Positions 1-11,411 of a stretch of 64,000 nt of DNA are shown piece by piece. A program made the position numbers and the translations under genes. Each line of letters begins with the position of its first letter. The first letter of the stretch is position 1. Source of the stretch: Actinomyces denticolens (GTDB lineage: Bacteria; Actinomycetota; Actinomycetes; Actinomycetales; Actinomycetaceae); assembly GCF_002072185.1 (NCBI RefSeq), contig NZ_MVIW01000007.1, positions 18,087-82,086 on the forward strand. The letters run 5' to 3'. Below the pieces are notes generated by a model. That model ran no database searches, had not been told where the DNA came from, and saw only the letters and a list, made by a program, of their open reading frames with translations.

Positions 1-30
1 GTTGTCGTTCTCGGTGTTCTGGCCGGTCAT
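1..30 (-). CDS. era: N-terminus of a GTPase, probably Era (partial)
   Basis: Only the first ten codons ([10 protein letters not shown]) lie in the window; the gene continues past the left edge. The ATG at 30-28 overlaps the TGA of the CBS-domain gene in an ATGA arrangement, so it is the last visible member of the phoH-ybeY-corC chain. In actinobacteria the gene after this trio is usually era, a GTPase for 16S rRNA maturation. The identity rests on gene order alone, because no GTPase motif is visible. Confidence 0.5.
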   Translation of the reverse strand, partial: MTGQNTENDN

Positions 31-1319
31 GGGCGGTGATCGCTCTCGTCGTCGTGGGGGTTGGGGGTGCGGGTGGCCAGGAGGGTGGCGACCTGCCGGC
101 GCCTGCCGGAGGCCTCTCCTGCGGTGAGACGGATGCCCTGCCAGTCGCCGACGGCGCCGGGCAGGGGGACTCGGCCGATGGCCTTGGTGAGCAGGCCGAT
201 GGCGGTGTCGACGTCGTCGTCGTCGATCTCGAGGCCGAAGAGCTCCCCGAGCTCGTCCAGGCCGAGGCGCGCGGGGAGGCGGTAGGCTCCGTCGCCGAGG
301 TCCTCGACCTCGGGCTCGGCGTGGTCGTGCTCGTCGGTGAGCTCGCCGACGACCTCCTCCAGCAGGTCCTCCATGGTGACCAGGCCGGCGATGCCGCCGT
401 ACTCGTCGACGGCGAGGGCCATGTGGAAGCGGCCGGACTGCATGTCGCGCAGGAGGTCGTCGGCGGCCTTGGTCTCCGGGACGTAGACGGCCTCGCGGGT
501 GAAGTCGACGACGGCGCGGGGCTCGTACTCGGGGTGCTCGGCGAGGCGGCGCAGGACGTCCTTGAGGTAGAGGATGCCGCGCACGTCGTCGGCATCGTCG
601 CCGATGATGGGGACGCGGGAGTACCCCGAGCGGATGAACAGGCGCATGGCGGCGGCCATGGGCTCGCCGGCCTCCATGGTGACCATGTCGGGGCGGGGCA
701 CCATGACCTCGCGCACGAGGGTCTGGCCGAGCTCGACGACGCTGCGCATCATCTCGCGGTCCTCGTCCTCGATGGACTCCGATTCGCCGATCTCGTCGAT
801 CATCTCGCGAAGGTCCTGGGTGACGGCCTCACGGGCCTCGGCCTCGGTGAGGGTGGAGGCGCGCCCGAAGTGGGACTCCAGCCAGCGCCAGGGGGCGCCG
901 AGGGCATCGACGCGGCGCAGGAGGCCGGCGAGGACGAGGAGTGCCCCCTCGGGGTCGCGGCGCCCGAGACGGCGCGGGGAGATGCCCACGACGAGCCCGA
1001 GGAGGACGGCGTTGACCCCGGTGGCGGCGAGGAGGACCTGCCACCAGGAGGTGAGCAGGCCTGCGACGGCGAGGGTGACGAGGACGGCGGCGAGCATGTC
1101 GACGCCGATGCGCGCCGCGCCGATGGTGCCCAGGACCTCACCGCGGCGCTCGGCGAGGGCCAGGACTCCGGCGGCGCCCCGGCGACCGTCCTCGACGAGG
1201 TCCTCGGCGGCGGCGCGGGTCATGCGGGCCAGGGCGGCCTCCCCGGCGGAGAGGGTGGCGCCCAGGGCGAGGATGAGGACCGAGGCGGTGATGAGCAGGG
1301 CGACGGGGGTGCCGGTCAT
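27..1319 (-). CDS. CorC/HlyC-family CNNM/CBS-domain membrane protein
   Basis: About 430 residues. The N-terminal half is a membrane domain with a hydrophobic first helix ([17 protein letters not shown]) and further helices around residues 85-130. Two CBS repeats follow ([12 protein letters not shown], then the stretch with [19 protein letters not shown]), and a C-terminal CorC/HlyC domain ends near IRLTAGE. Family members are linked to magnesium/cobalt homeostasis and are often misnamed hemolysins. I start it at MTGTPVAL because that ATG overlaps the ybeY stop (ATGA); the frame stays open far upstream through ybeY, but that extension is an Arg/Pro-rich shadow. The DEYGG and EDLLEE signatures are intact. 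The substrate cannot be told from sequence. Confidence 0.9.
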   Translation of the reverse strand: MTGTPVALLITASVLILALGATLSAGEAALARMTRAAAEDLVEDGRRGAAGVLALAERRGEVLGTIGAARIGVDMLAAVLVTLAVAGLLTSWWQVLLAATGVNAVLLGLVVGISPRRLGRRDPEGALLVLAGLLRRVDALGAPWRWLESHFGRASTLTEAEAREAVTQDLREMIDEIGESESIEDEDREMMRSVVELGQTLVREVMVPRPDMVTMEAGEPMAAAMRLFIRSGYSRVPIIGDDADDVRGILYLKDVLRRLAEHPEYEPRAVVDFTREAVYVPETKAADDLLRDMQSGRFHMALAVDEYGGIAGLVTMEDLLEEVVGELTDEHDHAEPEVEDLGDGAYRLPARLGLDELGELFGLEIDDDDVDTAIGLLTKAIGRVPLPGAVGDWQGIRLTAGEASGRRRQVATLLATRTPNPHDDESDHRP

Positions 1320-1770
1320 GCGCCCCTGCTCGCGAGGAAGGTGAGGAGGAGGGTGCGCTGGAGGTCGAACATCTCCTTCTTCTCCTCGGGCTCGGCGTGG
1401 TCGTAGCCGAGCAGGTGGAGGATGCCGTGGGTGGCCAGCAGCAGCATCTCCTCCGCGGCGGAGTGCCCCGCGGCGATGGCCTGCTTGGCGGCGACCTGGG
1501 GGCAGATGACGATGTCGCCGAGGGTGCCGGCGGGGGCGGGGTCGTCCTCGTCGCCGGGGCGCAGCTCGTCCATGGGGAAGCTCATGACGTCGGTGGGGCC
1601 GGGCAGGTCGAGCCAGCGGACGTGGAGCTCGGCCATGGGCTCGGGGTCGATGAAGAGGATGTTGAGCTCGGCCAGCGGGTTGACGTGCATGGCGGCCAGG
1701 ACGTGGTCGGCCAGCGCGGCGAACTCGGCGCCGTCGATGGCGACATCCGTCTCGTTGTTGATCTCGGTGG

Positions 1771-1774
<4 letters not shown>
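1316..1774 (-). CDS. ybeY: Endoribonuclease YbeY
   Basis: 152 residues, the normal length for YbeY, a zinc-dependent single-strand endoribonuclease for 16S rRNA 3'-end maturation and late ribosome quality control. The metal-binding H-x3-H-x5-H motif is intact as [11 protein letters not shown] (His116, His120, His126), and [10 protein letters not shown] is the conserved segment before it. Its start overlaps the phoH stop and its stop overlaps the next gene's start, both as ATGA, which implies translational coupling in a phoH-ybeY-corC-era unit. Confidence 0.96.
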
Positions 1775-2982
<1,208 letters not shown>

Positions 2983-4045
2983 CGCGGCCGATCCTACCGG
3001 GGCGGGCAAGGGCGAGCGGACGGCGCGGACCGGAGCGCTGTCCGGCCCCGGTGGCCACCACCACGAGTTCGTCCCTTTTCCGCCGATTCCACCCCTTACG
3101 TACCGAAGCCGGCTTCAGAGGCACGAAGTCGGCGGTGGGGATGATGAGCCTGGTCAGTACCTCTGACCAACCCGCCCCGGTGGTACCCTCATCGCGTTGC
3201 GCAGCGCCGCGAAACCCCGCGTCGCGGCAGGTCAGGGAGCATCAGGAGCTAGCAACTATGGCATTCCAGTGGAAGCGCACCGGGTCGGCACTGCCTTAGC
3301 ATCCGAGCGGCAAAGCCCGCACGAGTTCCATCTCGCTATTGTTGACGATTATATTCAGAGCGGCGTTAGCCGCAGCTTCCACCATACCCGTAATATCTCA
3401 TCTACTGCTCTTCACGTTTTCAGCCGATCTCCCAGCCTCTTCAACCTCCGCGACCGCCGCCGCACGGGATTCATCCTGGGCATCGCCCGGCAGTTGAGGG
3501 CACCGTCTGGCCGTCTGGGGCGTCGGTGGGCCGTCCGGAGCATCGCGGGGAGCGCTGCCCTGGACGGCCCGGCGGTGCTCTGGACGTTCCAGCGCTGCTC
3601 CGGAGGGCCCGGCGCTGCCCTCGATGAGTGGGGAAGCGGGGGCACTGCGACCGCCAAACGCCATCACCTTCCACAACCTGACCCGACCGCACCCCACCAA
3701 CGAGTCCATCAACCCCGGCCAGGACGACCCAGACCAACAAAACACACCCTATGAGCCAGGTGGGAGGACATCTCGTCGAACTCTTGGAAGCACGGCCGCC
3801 GAGAGGCGCCGACGCGGATGAGAATGACAGGGATGCAACATGCCCGGATTCGGTGGACTGCGCCGGGAAACTGTTCCGCCCGTCGATCGGGGCCCTTGCG
3901 GCTCTGCTCAGCCTCCTGATGCACCGCTGAATCGGCATCCCGCCACTGGGGGCCATCCGGCGGCCTCCGGGTGACTCCCTGCTATTGGGCCCCGGTCACG
4001 AGAGGTACGTCCACTGCGGATCAGCAACCTGGGATCGCCGCGGTA
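2983..4045. other. Gene-poor 1.06-kb intergenic region
   Basis: No open frame here has recognisable domains or convincing coding character. The segment about 3300-3430 is AT-richer than its surroundings, and 3512-3631 holds a degenerate 20-bp tandem repeat. A 13-residue ORF at 3259-3300 has a fair AGGAG but nothing downstream to regulate. The region may be a decayed gene or old insertion site, but I cannot identify the ancestor. Confidence 0.5.
3512..3631. repeat. Degenerate 20-bp tandem repeat
   Basis: Units begin at 3552, 3572, 3592 and 3612 with GCGCTGCC, GCGGTGCT, GCGCTGCT and GCGCTGCC, exactly 20 bp apart. Two weaker units (3512, 3532) precede them. Typical unit ends are TGGACGGCCCG or CGGAGGGCCCG. 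The unit length is not a multiple of three, which argues against a coding repeat. Confidence 0.6.
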
Positions 4046-4915
4046 CTACAGCGCCATCGCGAGCGTACCGGCCGTCAGCAGGGCGAGGCCGGCCAGGTAG
4101 CGACGGCTCAGGCGCTCGCGCAGGATGAGGACGGAGAAGACGACCGTGACGAGGATGCTCAGCTTGTCGATCGGCACGATGACGCTCGCCGGGCCATCCT
4201 GCAGCGCCCGGTAGAAGCAGAGCCACGACGCCCCGGTCGTGAGCCCCGAGGCCAGCACCAGCGCCAGCTCGCGCCGGGGCAGGGAGCGCAGGGGACGGCG
4301 TCGTCCTCCCACGGCGACCATCGCCCATGCCATGACCAGGACCACGGCCGTACGGATCGCCGTCCCCAGGTTCGACTCCACGCCGACGATCCCGAGCTTG
4401 CCAAGGATCGCCGTCAGCGCGGCGAACACCGCCGACCCCAGCGCGTAGACCAGCCACCCCCGGGAACCCGGTCGCCCGGGATCGGGTCTCGCGGCGTCGG
4501 AGCGCTCCAGCATGAGCAGCGTGCCCACGACCATGAGGACCACGCCCGCTCCCCCGAGCGCCGTCAACGGCTCGCCCAGGAGGACCACCGCGAGCAGCAC
4601 CGTGAGCACGGTGCTCAGCTTGTCTATCGGGGCGACCCTCGAAGCCTCCCCGAGCTGGAGGGCCTTGAAGTAGCACAGCCATGAGGCCCCTGTGGCCAGC
4701 CCGGAGGCGACGAGCCAGCCGAGGGTGGCGGCATCGATGCTCGCGATCTGAGCCTGCGAGCCCCGGAGGAGCACCATGGCGCAGGCCGCCACCAGCACCA
4801 CGGGCGTGCGCAGGGCGGTGGCCAGGGTGGAGTCGATCTGCCGGATGCCCGCCTTGGCGAGCACCGCCGTCAGCCCGGCGAACAGGGCCGAGCCGCAGGC
4901 GAACACGATCCACAT
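4046..4915 (-). CDS. EamA-family (DMT) transporter
   Basis: 289 hydrophobic residues with about ten membrane segments arranged as two EamA repeats (residues about 3-135 and 150-289). The internal duplication is visible: each half has a GLATGASWLCYFKALQ-like stretch followed by APIDKLS or VPIDKLS. Members of the drug/metabolite transporter superfamily export amino acids, nucleosides or other small molecules; the substrate is unknown. The start ATG has no Shine-Dalgarno but a TAGCCT -10 box six bases upstream (4927-4922), so the transcript is probably leaderless. Confidence 0.9.
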   Translation of the reverse strand: MWIVFACGSALFAGLTAVLAKAGIRQIDSTLATALRTPVVLVAACAMVLLRGSQAQIASIDAATLGWLVASGLATGASWLCYFKALQLGEASRVAPIDKLSTVLTVLLAVVLLGEPLTALGGAGVVLMVVGTLLMLERSDAARPDPGRPGSRGWLVYALGSAVFAALTAILGKLGIVGVESNLGTAIRTAVVLVMAWAMVAVGGRRRPLRSLPRRELALVLASGLTTGASWLCFYRALQDGPASVIVPIDKLSILVTVVFSVLILRERLSRRYLAGLALLTAGTLAMAL

Positions 4916-4953
4916 GAGCCCAGGCTAGCCCGCCCGGTCTCCCAGCAGCCCCA

Positions 4954-5022
4954 CGAGTTCGTACTTTCGGTGACGAGTTCGGCGGGCGGAGGGACGAACT
5001 CGTCACCGAAAGTACGAACTCG
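4954..5022. repeat. Perfect 28-bp inverted repeat with 13-nt loop
   Basis: The arms 4954-4981 and 4995-5022 are exact reverse complements. Each arm contains ACGAGTTCGT or its complement. The hairpin lies between the ABC permease stop and the EamA start. It would be a very stable RNA hairpin, but no T-run follows on either strand. A 13-bp part of the right arm (4991-5003) recurs inverted at 3063-3075. Confidence 0.85.
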
Positions 5023-5084
5023 ACGAGGCGCGCGCGTGCCGGCAGTGCCTTCCGTGATCGCTCGGCGGCAGCGCCTCCCGGTCC

Positions 5085-5831
5085 TCAGCGGGTCCTGCGG
5101 GGCATCGTCAGCGGGGCGGCGGTGAGCAGCACGAGTCCGATCACCGCCAGCACCACGGCGTCCATGACGAGGCCCTGCGTCACCGCCGCCCCCGCCTGGA
5201 CCTCGCCGACGGCGTTGACCGCCCAGCTCATCGGCATCGCCTGGCTGACCGGTTCCAGGGCCGACGGCAGCTGGCCGCGGGGGACGAGCATCCCGCACAG
5301 GAAGACCTGCACACCGATGAGCAGGGGCATGAACTGCACCGCCTGGAACTCCGTGCGCGACAGCGCCGATACCAGCAGCCCCATCGCCACGCCGACGAAG
5401 GCGTCCAGCAGCGCGGTCAGGATGATCCAGATCCAGTTCCCGGCGATCGTCACGCCCAGCGCCCAGGCGCACACGGCGGAGAGCACGAGGGCCTGCCCCA
5501 CCGCGATCACCGTGAAGGCCGTCGCGTAGCCCATGAGGAGGTCGGCGCGCCGCATCGGCGTGGTCCACAGGCGCTCCAGGGTCCCGCTCACGCGCTCCTT
5601 GAGCATGGTGATGCTCGTGACCAGGAACATGACGGACATCGGCAGGATCGCGATCATCTGCACGGCCACCCGGTCGAACAGCGCGTCCCCGCCCGGGTAG
5701 TCCCTGTAGATGAAGTACAGGAGCGTCACCAGCAGCGCCGGGACCGCCAGGATGAGGGCGATCGTGCGCCTGTCATTGAGCAGTTGGGACAGGACTCGCC
5801 TGACCGTGGCGGCATAGGTTCGCATTTTCAT
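5085..5831 (-). CDS. ABC-2 type transporter permease
   Basis: 248 residues with six predicted membrane segments and the ABC2_membrane layout: a cytosolic N-terminus ending TVRRVLSQLLNDRRT, then LILAVPALLVTLLYF, the conserved ERVSGTLERLWTTPM intracellular loop, and AVQFMPLLIGVQVFLCGML. With the ATPase encoded just upstream it should form an efflux ABC transporter, typically for drugs or antimicrobial compounds. Its ATG overlaps the ATPase stop (ATGA). The substrate is unknown. Confidence 0.9.
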   Translation of the reverse strand: MKMRTYAATVRRVLSQLLNDRRTIALILAVPALLVTLLYFIYRDYPGGDALFDRVAVQMIAILPMSVMFLVTSITMLKERVSGTLERLWTTPMRRADLLMGYATAFTVIAVGQALVLSAVCAWALGVTIAGNWIWIILTALLDAFVGVAMGLLVSALSRTEFQAVQFMPLLIGVQVFLCGMLVPRGQLPSALEPVSQAMPMSWAVNAVGEVQAGAAVTQGLVMDAVVLAVIGLVLLTAAPLTMPRRTR

Positions 5832-6667
5832 CGGTTCATCTCCTTGCTCGCGGTGCCGACACTGCCGGCCCGCCCGACACCGCCGGCCCGCCCGGTGCTC
5901 TCGGCCGACTCGGCCTGACGGATGATGGTGAGGAAGGCGTCGTCGAGCGTCTCCGCCCCGGTGCCGGCCAGGAGCTCCGGCGCGGTGGCCTCGGCCAGGA
6001 TGCGGCCCTCCCGCATGAGCAGGACGCCGTCGCAGCGGAAGGCCTCATCCATGACATGACTGGAGACGAGGATCGTGGTGCCGCCCTCGGCGATGCGGCG
6101 GAAGGCCGCCCACAGATCCTCCCGGGTGACCGGATCCAGGCCGACCGTCGGCTCGTCGAGCACCAGCAGCTCCGGGGCGGCGACGAGCGCGCAGGCCAGC
6201 GAGACCCGGTTGCGCTGACCGCCGGAGAAGGTGCCCACCAGCCTCCCTGCGATGCCGGAGATGCCGACCTCCGCCAGGACCTCGTCGACGCCCCTGGCGC
6301 GCGGCCCGGCCAGGCGGGCGAAGTAGGCGACGTTCTGCCGAGCGCTCAGGTCCGGGTAGATCGAGGCCTCCTGGGTGAGGTAGCCGATGCGGCCGCGCAG
6401 CGATGCGCTGCCCGGCACGGCCCCGAGGACCTCCAGATCCCCCGAGTAGCGCTGCACTCCGACGATCGAGCGCATGAGCGTCGTCTTCCCGCAGCCCGAC
6501 GGCCCGAGCAGGCCGGTGATGGAGCCCGGGGCCAGAGCCAGGTCGAGGCCATGGAGGATCTCGTTGCCGCCGCGAGTGACCACGAGGCCGGTGGCGCGCA
6601 CGGCGGGCGCGGGCGCCGACGGCTCTGGAGTGGGGCCCTCTGATGAGGCATTCTCATTTTTCATCAT
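5828..6667 (-). CDS. ABC transporter ATP-binding protein (drug-export type)
   Basis: 279 residues from MMKNENASSEG. It has Walker A GPSGCGKT at about 55-62, a Q-loop in LTQEASIYPDLS, the signature FSGGQRNRVSLA, Walker B LLVLDEPTVGLDP and the switch His in VSSHVMDEA. It pairs with the permease downstream. I start it at 6667, not further upstream, because an excellent promoter (TTGACG, 17 nt, TATATT) ends six bases before this ATG, giving a leaderless mRNA. A 16-bp palindrome covers the start. The last 25 residues are Gly/Ala/Ser-rich and dispensable-looking. Confidence 0.93.
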   Translation of the reverse strand: MMKNENASSEGPTPEPSAPAPAVRATGLVVTRGGNEILHGLDLALAPGSITGLLGPSGCGKTTLMRSIVGVQRYSGDLEVLGAVPGSASLRGRIGYLTQEASIYPDLSARQNVAYFARLAGPRARGVDEVLAEVGISGIAGRLVGTFSGGQRNRVSLACALVAAPELLVLDEPTVGLDPVTREDLWAAFRRIAEGGTTILVSSHVMDEAFRCDGVLLMREGRILAEATAPELLAGTGAETLDDAFLTIIRQAESAESTGRAGGVGRAGSVGTASKEMNR

Positions 6668-6675
6668 GTGATGAA
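6660..6675. promoter_or_regulatory. Palindromic operator over the ABC ATPase start
   Basis: A perfect 7+2+7 inverted repeat, TTCATCATGTGATGAA, spans the predicted transcription start, the ATG and the downstream edge of the -10 box. The TetR gene lies 64 bp upstream on the same strand, so this is the obvious candidate binding site for that repressor. Confidence 0.6.
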
Positions 6676-6702
6676 TATACGGGCGCGGGCCCGCATCGTC
6701 AA
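6674..6702 (-). promoter_or_regulatory. Sigma-70-type promoter of the ABC exporter
   Basis: On the minus strand, TTGACG (6702-6697), a 17-nt spacer and TATATT (6679-6674). The spacer contains the palindrome GCGGGCCCGC. The start is expected at about 6668-6667, at the ATG itself. Confidence 0.75.
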
Positions 6703-6731
6703 GAGTCATCACTGGAGCCCGCCGCTTCCCG

Positions 6732-7346
6732 TCAGGCGGCCGACGAGGGCAGGTCCCCCGTCGCGTAGCGCTGGATGGTGGGGGCGATGAACGCCACTGC
6801 CTCCTCGATGTCGAGTGAGGCGATCTCATCGAGACGGGCCACCCAGCGCGCCATGCCGAATCCGATGAGCTGGCTGACGATGAGCTGGCCGCGCAGCTCG
6901 GGCCGGTCAGGGGCGAGCTTGTCCATGATGCTGCCCAGGATGCCGGTCACGATGAAGTCGCGGAAGGGCGCCAGGCTCTCGTCATCGCTCATAGCGGCTC
7001 GGATGACGGCGGAGAAGCGATCACCGCCGAGCCCGTCCCACAGGCCGACGAAGGAGCGGACGATCCCCTCCCCCAGCTCCTCGGGGGCGAGGCGCGAGAC
7101 GGCCTGGGCCCGCTCGGAGATATCGACGGCGCCGGTCCCGGCCGCCGACGCGACGACTGCCTCGGCGAAGAGCTCGGCGCGATCCCTGAAGTAGTGGTGG
7201 ACGAGGGCGGGATCGACGCCGGCATCCCGGGCGACGCCGCGCAGGGAGGTGCGGTAGCCGTCCCTGGCGAACGCCGCGCGGGCGGCGACGAGGATCGCCT
7301 CGCGCGCGTCCGGGCTCCCGGCGGGCCTGCGCCCGCGCGGGCTCAT
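6732..7346 (-). CDS. TetR-family transcriptional regulator
   Basis: 204 residues. The N-terminal helix-turn-helix is clear (REAILVAARAAFARDGYRTSLRGVARDAGVDPALVHHYFRDRAELF, residues about 15-60), followed by a divergent all-helical ligand domain. I start it at MSPRGRRPAG, after a GAGGGGG ribosome site. It is encoded just before the ABC exporter on the same strand and probably represses it through the palindrome at 6660-6675. The ligand is likely a compound exported by the pump, which is inference from context. Confidence 0.92.
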   Translation of the reverse strand: MSPRGRRPAGSPDAREAILVAARAAFARDGYRTSLRGVARDAGVDPALVHHYFRDRAELFAEAVVASAAGTGAVDISERAQAVSRLAPEELGEGIVRSFVGLWDGLGGDRFSAVIRAAMSDDESLAPFRDFIVTGILGSIMDKLAPDRPELRGQLIVSQLIGFGMARWVARLDEIASLDIEEAVAFIAPTIQRYATGDLPSSAA

Positions 7347-7434
7347 CGCCGCCCCCTCACAGGTGATACCGGCATCGACAGCATGGCCGCAGTATGCCCC
7401 ATGGGCGTTGGTCGACGCCGAGCATCCCCGCGGC

Positions 7435-8223
7435 TCACCCCCAGAGACCGGCCCGTTGGGCGAGGACGGCCAGGGCCACGGGGCCGGCGGAGGCCGTGCG
7501 CATGACATGCGGGCCCAGGCGCACCGTCATCGCGCCCGCGTCCTCCAGGGCGACGACCTCCTCGGCACTGATGCCGCCCTCGGGACCGACGATCACGCCC
7601 ACCACGCCGTCTCCGGGCGGCGCCGCGCCGCTGATGGGCGCCGTCGCCTCCTCATGCAGGACGAGCACTGCTCCCCCGTCGTCGACGACGCCTCTCACCC
7701 ACGCGGCGAGACCCGCGGTTCTCCTGGGCTCGGCCACCTCCGGCACGCGGGCCCGGCGCGCCTGCTTGGCGGCCTCACGGGCCGTGGCCTCCCAGCGCGC
7801 CCGCCCCTTGGCGGCCTTCGGCCCCGCCCACACGGAGATCGAGCGCTCCGCCTGCCAGGGGATGATGAGATCCGCCCCGACCTCGGTGGCGGTCTCCACG
7901 GCCTGCTCGTCGCGGCCGCCCTTGGCCAGGGCCTGGACGAGGGCCAGCCGCACGGGCGGCGCCGCCTCCGCCGCGCGCTCGATCACCCTCACAGCCAGGC
8001 AGTCCTTCGCGCCTCCCTCACCGGCGGCTGTCACCTCGCAGACCAGGCGCAGGCCCATCCCATCCACGAGATCCACGCGCTCACCGGTGCGCAGCCGCCG
8101 CACCGCGACGGCATGACGGGCCTCCGGGCCGGTGAGGACGAGGGCGTCCCCCGGCCCGGCCACCGCGGCTGCGCCATCGGGTTCAAGGGTCTCGGGGCGG
8201 TAGAGGAAAACAGGCGCGGTCAC
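7435..8223 (-). CDS. rsmE: 16S rRNA (uracil-1498-N3)-methyltransferase RsmE
   Basis: 262 residues. An N-terminal PUA-like domain (TGPEARHAVAVRRLRTGERVDLVDG) is followed by a SPOUT methyltransferase domain with IVGPEGGISAEEV and the knot-forming LGPHVMRTASAGPVALAVL. It methylates U1498 in the decoding region of the small subunit. The GTG start follows a TAGGCT box by six bases with no Shine-Dalgarno, so it appears leaderless. It is divergent from the YggS gene and their promoters face each other within 60 bp. Confidence 0.95.
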   Translation of the reverse strand: MTAPVFLYRPETLEPDGAAAVAGPGDALVLTGPEARHAVAVRRLRTGERVDLVDGMGLRLVCEVTAAGEGGAKDCLAVRVIERAAEAAPPVRLALVQALAKGGRDEQAVETATEVGADLIIPWQAERSISVWAGPKAAKGRARWEATAREAAKQARRARVPEVAEPRRTAGLAAWVRGVVDDGGAVLVLHEEATAPISGAAPPGDGVVGVIVGPEGGISAEEVVALEDAGAMTVRLGPHVMRTASAGPVALAVLAQRAGLWG

Positions 8224-8229
8224 GATCCC

Positions 8230-8277
8230 AGCCTACGGCCCCGCTCCCGACCCATCGACGGGCAGCGGTGCTAGCGT
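8230..8277. promoter_or_regulatory. Divergent leaderless promoters (rsmE and yggS-like gene)
   Basis: Minus-strand -10 box TAGGCT (8235-8230) is 6 nt before the rsmE GTG. Plus-strand -10 box TAGCGT (8272-8277) is 7 nt before the ATG at 8285. Confidence 0.6.
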
Positions 8278-8284
8278 CCCGACC

Positions 8285-9088
8285 ATGACCCCCGACCCGC
8301 AGGACATCCCCTCCGCCCCAGGCGCGCCCGCTCCCGACCAGCAGTTCACGACAGCGCTCACGCCCGAGGACTTCGCCCGCAATCTCGCGGCGGTCCGCTC
8401 CCGCCTGAAGGCCGCCGCCGAACGCGCGGGCCGGCAGGTCTCTGAGATCCGTCTGCTGCCGGTCTCGAAGACCGTCCCGGAGGAGCGGCTGCGCTCCGCC
8501 GTCGCCGCGGGCATCACCCAGATGGGCGAGAACAAGGTCCAGGAGGCCAAGCGCAAGAGCGAGAACCTGGCGGACCTGCCCATCCACTGGGCGCTCATCG
8601 GCCATCTCCAGACCAATAAGGCCAGGGACGCGGCGGCCTTCGCCCACGAGTTCCAGGCCCTGGACTCCCTGCGCGTGGCGGAGGCCCTCGACCGCCGTCT
8701 CCAGGCCCTGGGCCGCCCCCTGGACGTGTACGTGCAGGTCAACTCCTCGGGCGAGACCAGCAAGTTCGGCCTGGAGCCCGCGGACGTGCCCGCCTTCCTG
8801 GCGGCGCTGCCCGCCTATTCCTCCCTGCGGGTGCGCGGGCTCATGACGCTGGCCGCTCACACCGACGATGCGGCCCGCGTCCGCGCCTGCTTCTCCACCA
8901 TGCGCGAGTTGCGCGACGCCGGGCTCCAGGCGGGCACCGTGGGCGACGGCCTGCTGTCCATGGGCATGAGCGGCGACTTCGAGATCGCCATCGAGGAGGG
9001 ATCCACCTGCGTGCGGGTGGGTCAGGCGATCTTCGGGGCGCGTCCCGGCCCCGATGCCCAGTACTGGTCGGGGGCGCGCCAGGCCTGA
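8285..9088 (+). CDS. YggS/PROSC-type PLP homeostasis protein
   Basis: 267 residues, a single alanine-racemase-like TIM barrel that binds pyridoxal phosphate. The PLP lysine lies in LLPVSKTVPEE, and the family segments MGENKVQEAKRK, WALIGHLQTNKA, VNSSGETSKFGL, RVRGLMTLA and SMGMSGDFEIAIEEGSTCVRVG are all present. These proteins buffer free PLP and affect amino-acid pools. The first 40 residues are a Pro-rich extension. The ATG sits 7 nt after a TAGCGT box, so the mRNA is probably leaderless. Confidence 0.95.
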   Translation: MTPDPQDIPSAPGAPAPDQQFTTALTPEDFARNLAAVRSRLKAAAERAGRQVSEIRLLPVSKTVPEERLRSAVAAGITQMGENKVQEAKRKSENLADLPIHWALIGHLQTNKARDAAAFAHEFQALDSLRVAEALDRRLQALGRPLDVYVQVNSSGETSKFGLEPADVPAFLAALPAYSSLRVRGLMTLAAHTDDAARVRACFSTMRELRDAGLQAGTVGDGLLSMGMSGDFEIAIEEGSTCVRVGQAIFGARPGPDAQYWSGARQA

Positions 9089-9135
9089 CCCGACCCCGGG
9101 GCCCGCCCCGGCGGGCCCTCCCTCCCCGCGGCGGC

Positions 9136-10317
<1,182 letters not shown>

Positions 10318-11382
10318 TCAGTCCTGCGGTCCGGCGAGGAACCGGGACAGGTAGCGGGCGACGGCGCGCACAGCGGCCATGGTGGCCGGGTAGTCCATGC
10401 GGGTGGGGCCGATGACCCCCAGGTGGGCGACGGCGTCGCCGACGCCCGGGCCGTACCCGGCGGTGACGACGCTGGCCTCGGCCAGGGCGTCCTCGTGGTT
10501 CTCCGAGCCGATGCTCACGCGCATCCCGGAGGCGTCGGCCGAGTCCCCTGAGAGCAGGCGCAGGAGGACGACCTGCTCCTCGATGGCGTCCAGGAGCGGT
10601 CCCACGGTGGTGAAATCGGGGGTGGCGCGGGCCAGATTCGCGGTGCCGGCCACGGCGATGCGCTCCTCGGCGTCGGGGCGCAGGGCGGCGACGAGCTCGC
10701 CGGTGACAGCGGCCAGCAGCGCGCGCTCGTCGAAGGGGGCCTGCTCCGCCAGGCCCGCCAGCACGGGGGCGACGTCGTCGGCCCGCCGCCCCACGAGGGA
10801 GGCGTTGAGGCGGATCTTGAGATGCTCCAGGGCGACGGGGTCGATGACGCCGCGCGCGCCGTCGTCCCCCGGGTCGGAGCGGTCGCCCATGAGGGTGATG
10901 GTGCGCTGCTCGACGCGCCCGGTGTCCGTGATGATGACCATGAGCAGGCGCGTGGGCGCCAGGGCCACGAGTTCGAGGTGGCGCAGCGCGGTCAAGCGCA
11001 GGCTCGGGTACTCGACGACCGCCAGCTGCCCGGTGAGCTGGGCCAGGACCCGCACGGTGCGGACCACCACCTGCTCCAGGTCCACCGCACCGGTCAGCAG
11101 CGCGGAGATGGCCGCGCGCTCGGGGGTGGACAGGGGCTTGACGCGGGCGACCTCGTCGACGAAGAGGCGGTAGCCCTTCTCGGTGGGGACGCGGCCCGCG
11201 CTCGTGTGGGGCTGGTGGATGTAGCCCTCGTCCTCCAGGGCGGCCATGTCGTTGCGGATGGTGGCCGGGGAGACGCCGAGGCGGTAGCGCTCGACGAGGG
11301 CGCGCGAGCCGACGGGCTCACGAGTGCGCACATAGTCCGTGACGATGGCGGACAGGACTTTGAGACGGCGGTCATCAGCCAT
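10318..11382 (-). CDS. hrcA: Heat-inducible transcription repressor HrcA
   Basis: 354 residues from MADDRRLKV. The N-terminal winged helix contains [34 protein letters not shown], and the rest matches the GAF-like and inserted dimerisation domains, ending in [18 protein letters not shown]. HrcA binds CIRCE elements and needs GroEL to stay active. A CIRCE element lies 30 bp upstream of this gene, so hrcA-dnaJ is autoregulated. I prefer this ATG, behind GGGAGGAGGG, over an in-frame start 12 codons earlier that would lie within CIRCE. Confidence 0.97.
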   Translation of the reverse strand: MADDRRLKVLSAIVTDYVRTREPVGSRALVERYRLGVSPATIRNDMAALEDEGYIHQPHTSAGRVPTEKGYRLFVDEVARVKPLSTPERAAISALLTGAVDLEQVVVRTVRVLAQLTGQLAVVEYPSLRLTALRHLELVALAPTRLLMVIITDTGRVEQRTITLMGDRSDPGDDGARGVIDPVALEHLKIRLNASLVGRRADDVAPVLAGLAEQAPFDERALLAAVTGELVAALRPDAEERIAVAGTANLARATPDFTTVGPLLDAIEEQVVLLRLLSGDSADASGMRVSIGSENHEDALAEASVVTAGYGPGVGDAVAHLGVIGPTRMDYPATMAAVRAVARYLSRFLAGPQD

Positions 11383-11411
11383 GGCGCTGCCCTCCTCCCG
11401 GCTCTCATGCG

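Noticed and set aside
36..1406. Long plus-strand open frame opposite the CBS and ybeY genes
   Set aside because: Gly/Asp/Glu-rich composition typical of the antisense of a high-GC gene; no domain. Many similar long frames in the window were left out for the same reason.
3259..3300. 13-residue ORF (MAFQWKRTGSALP) behind AGGAG
   Set aside because: No gene, hairpin or Trp/Cys-type codon run follows, so there is nothing to support a leader role.
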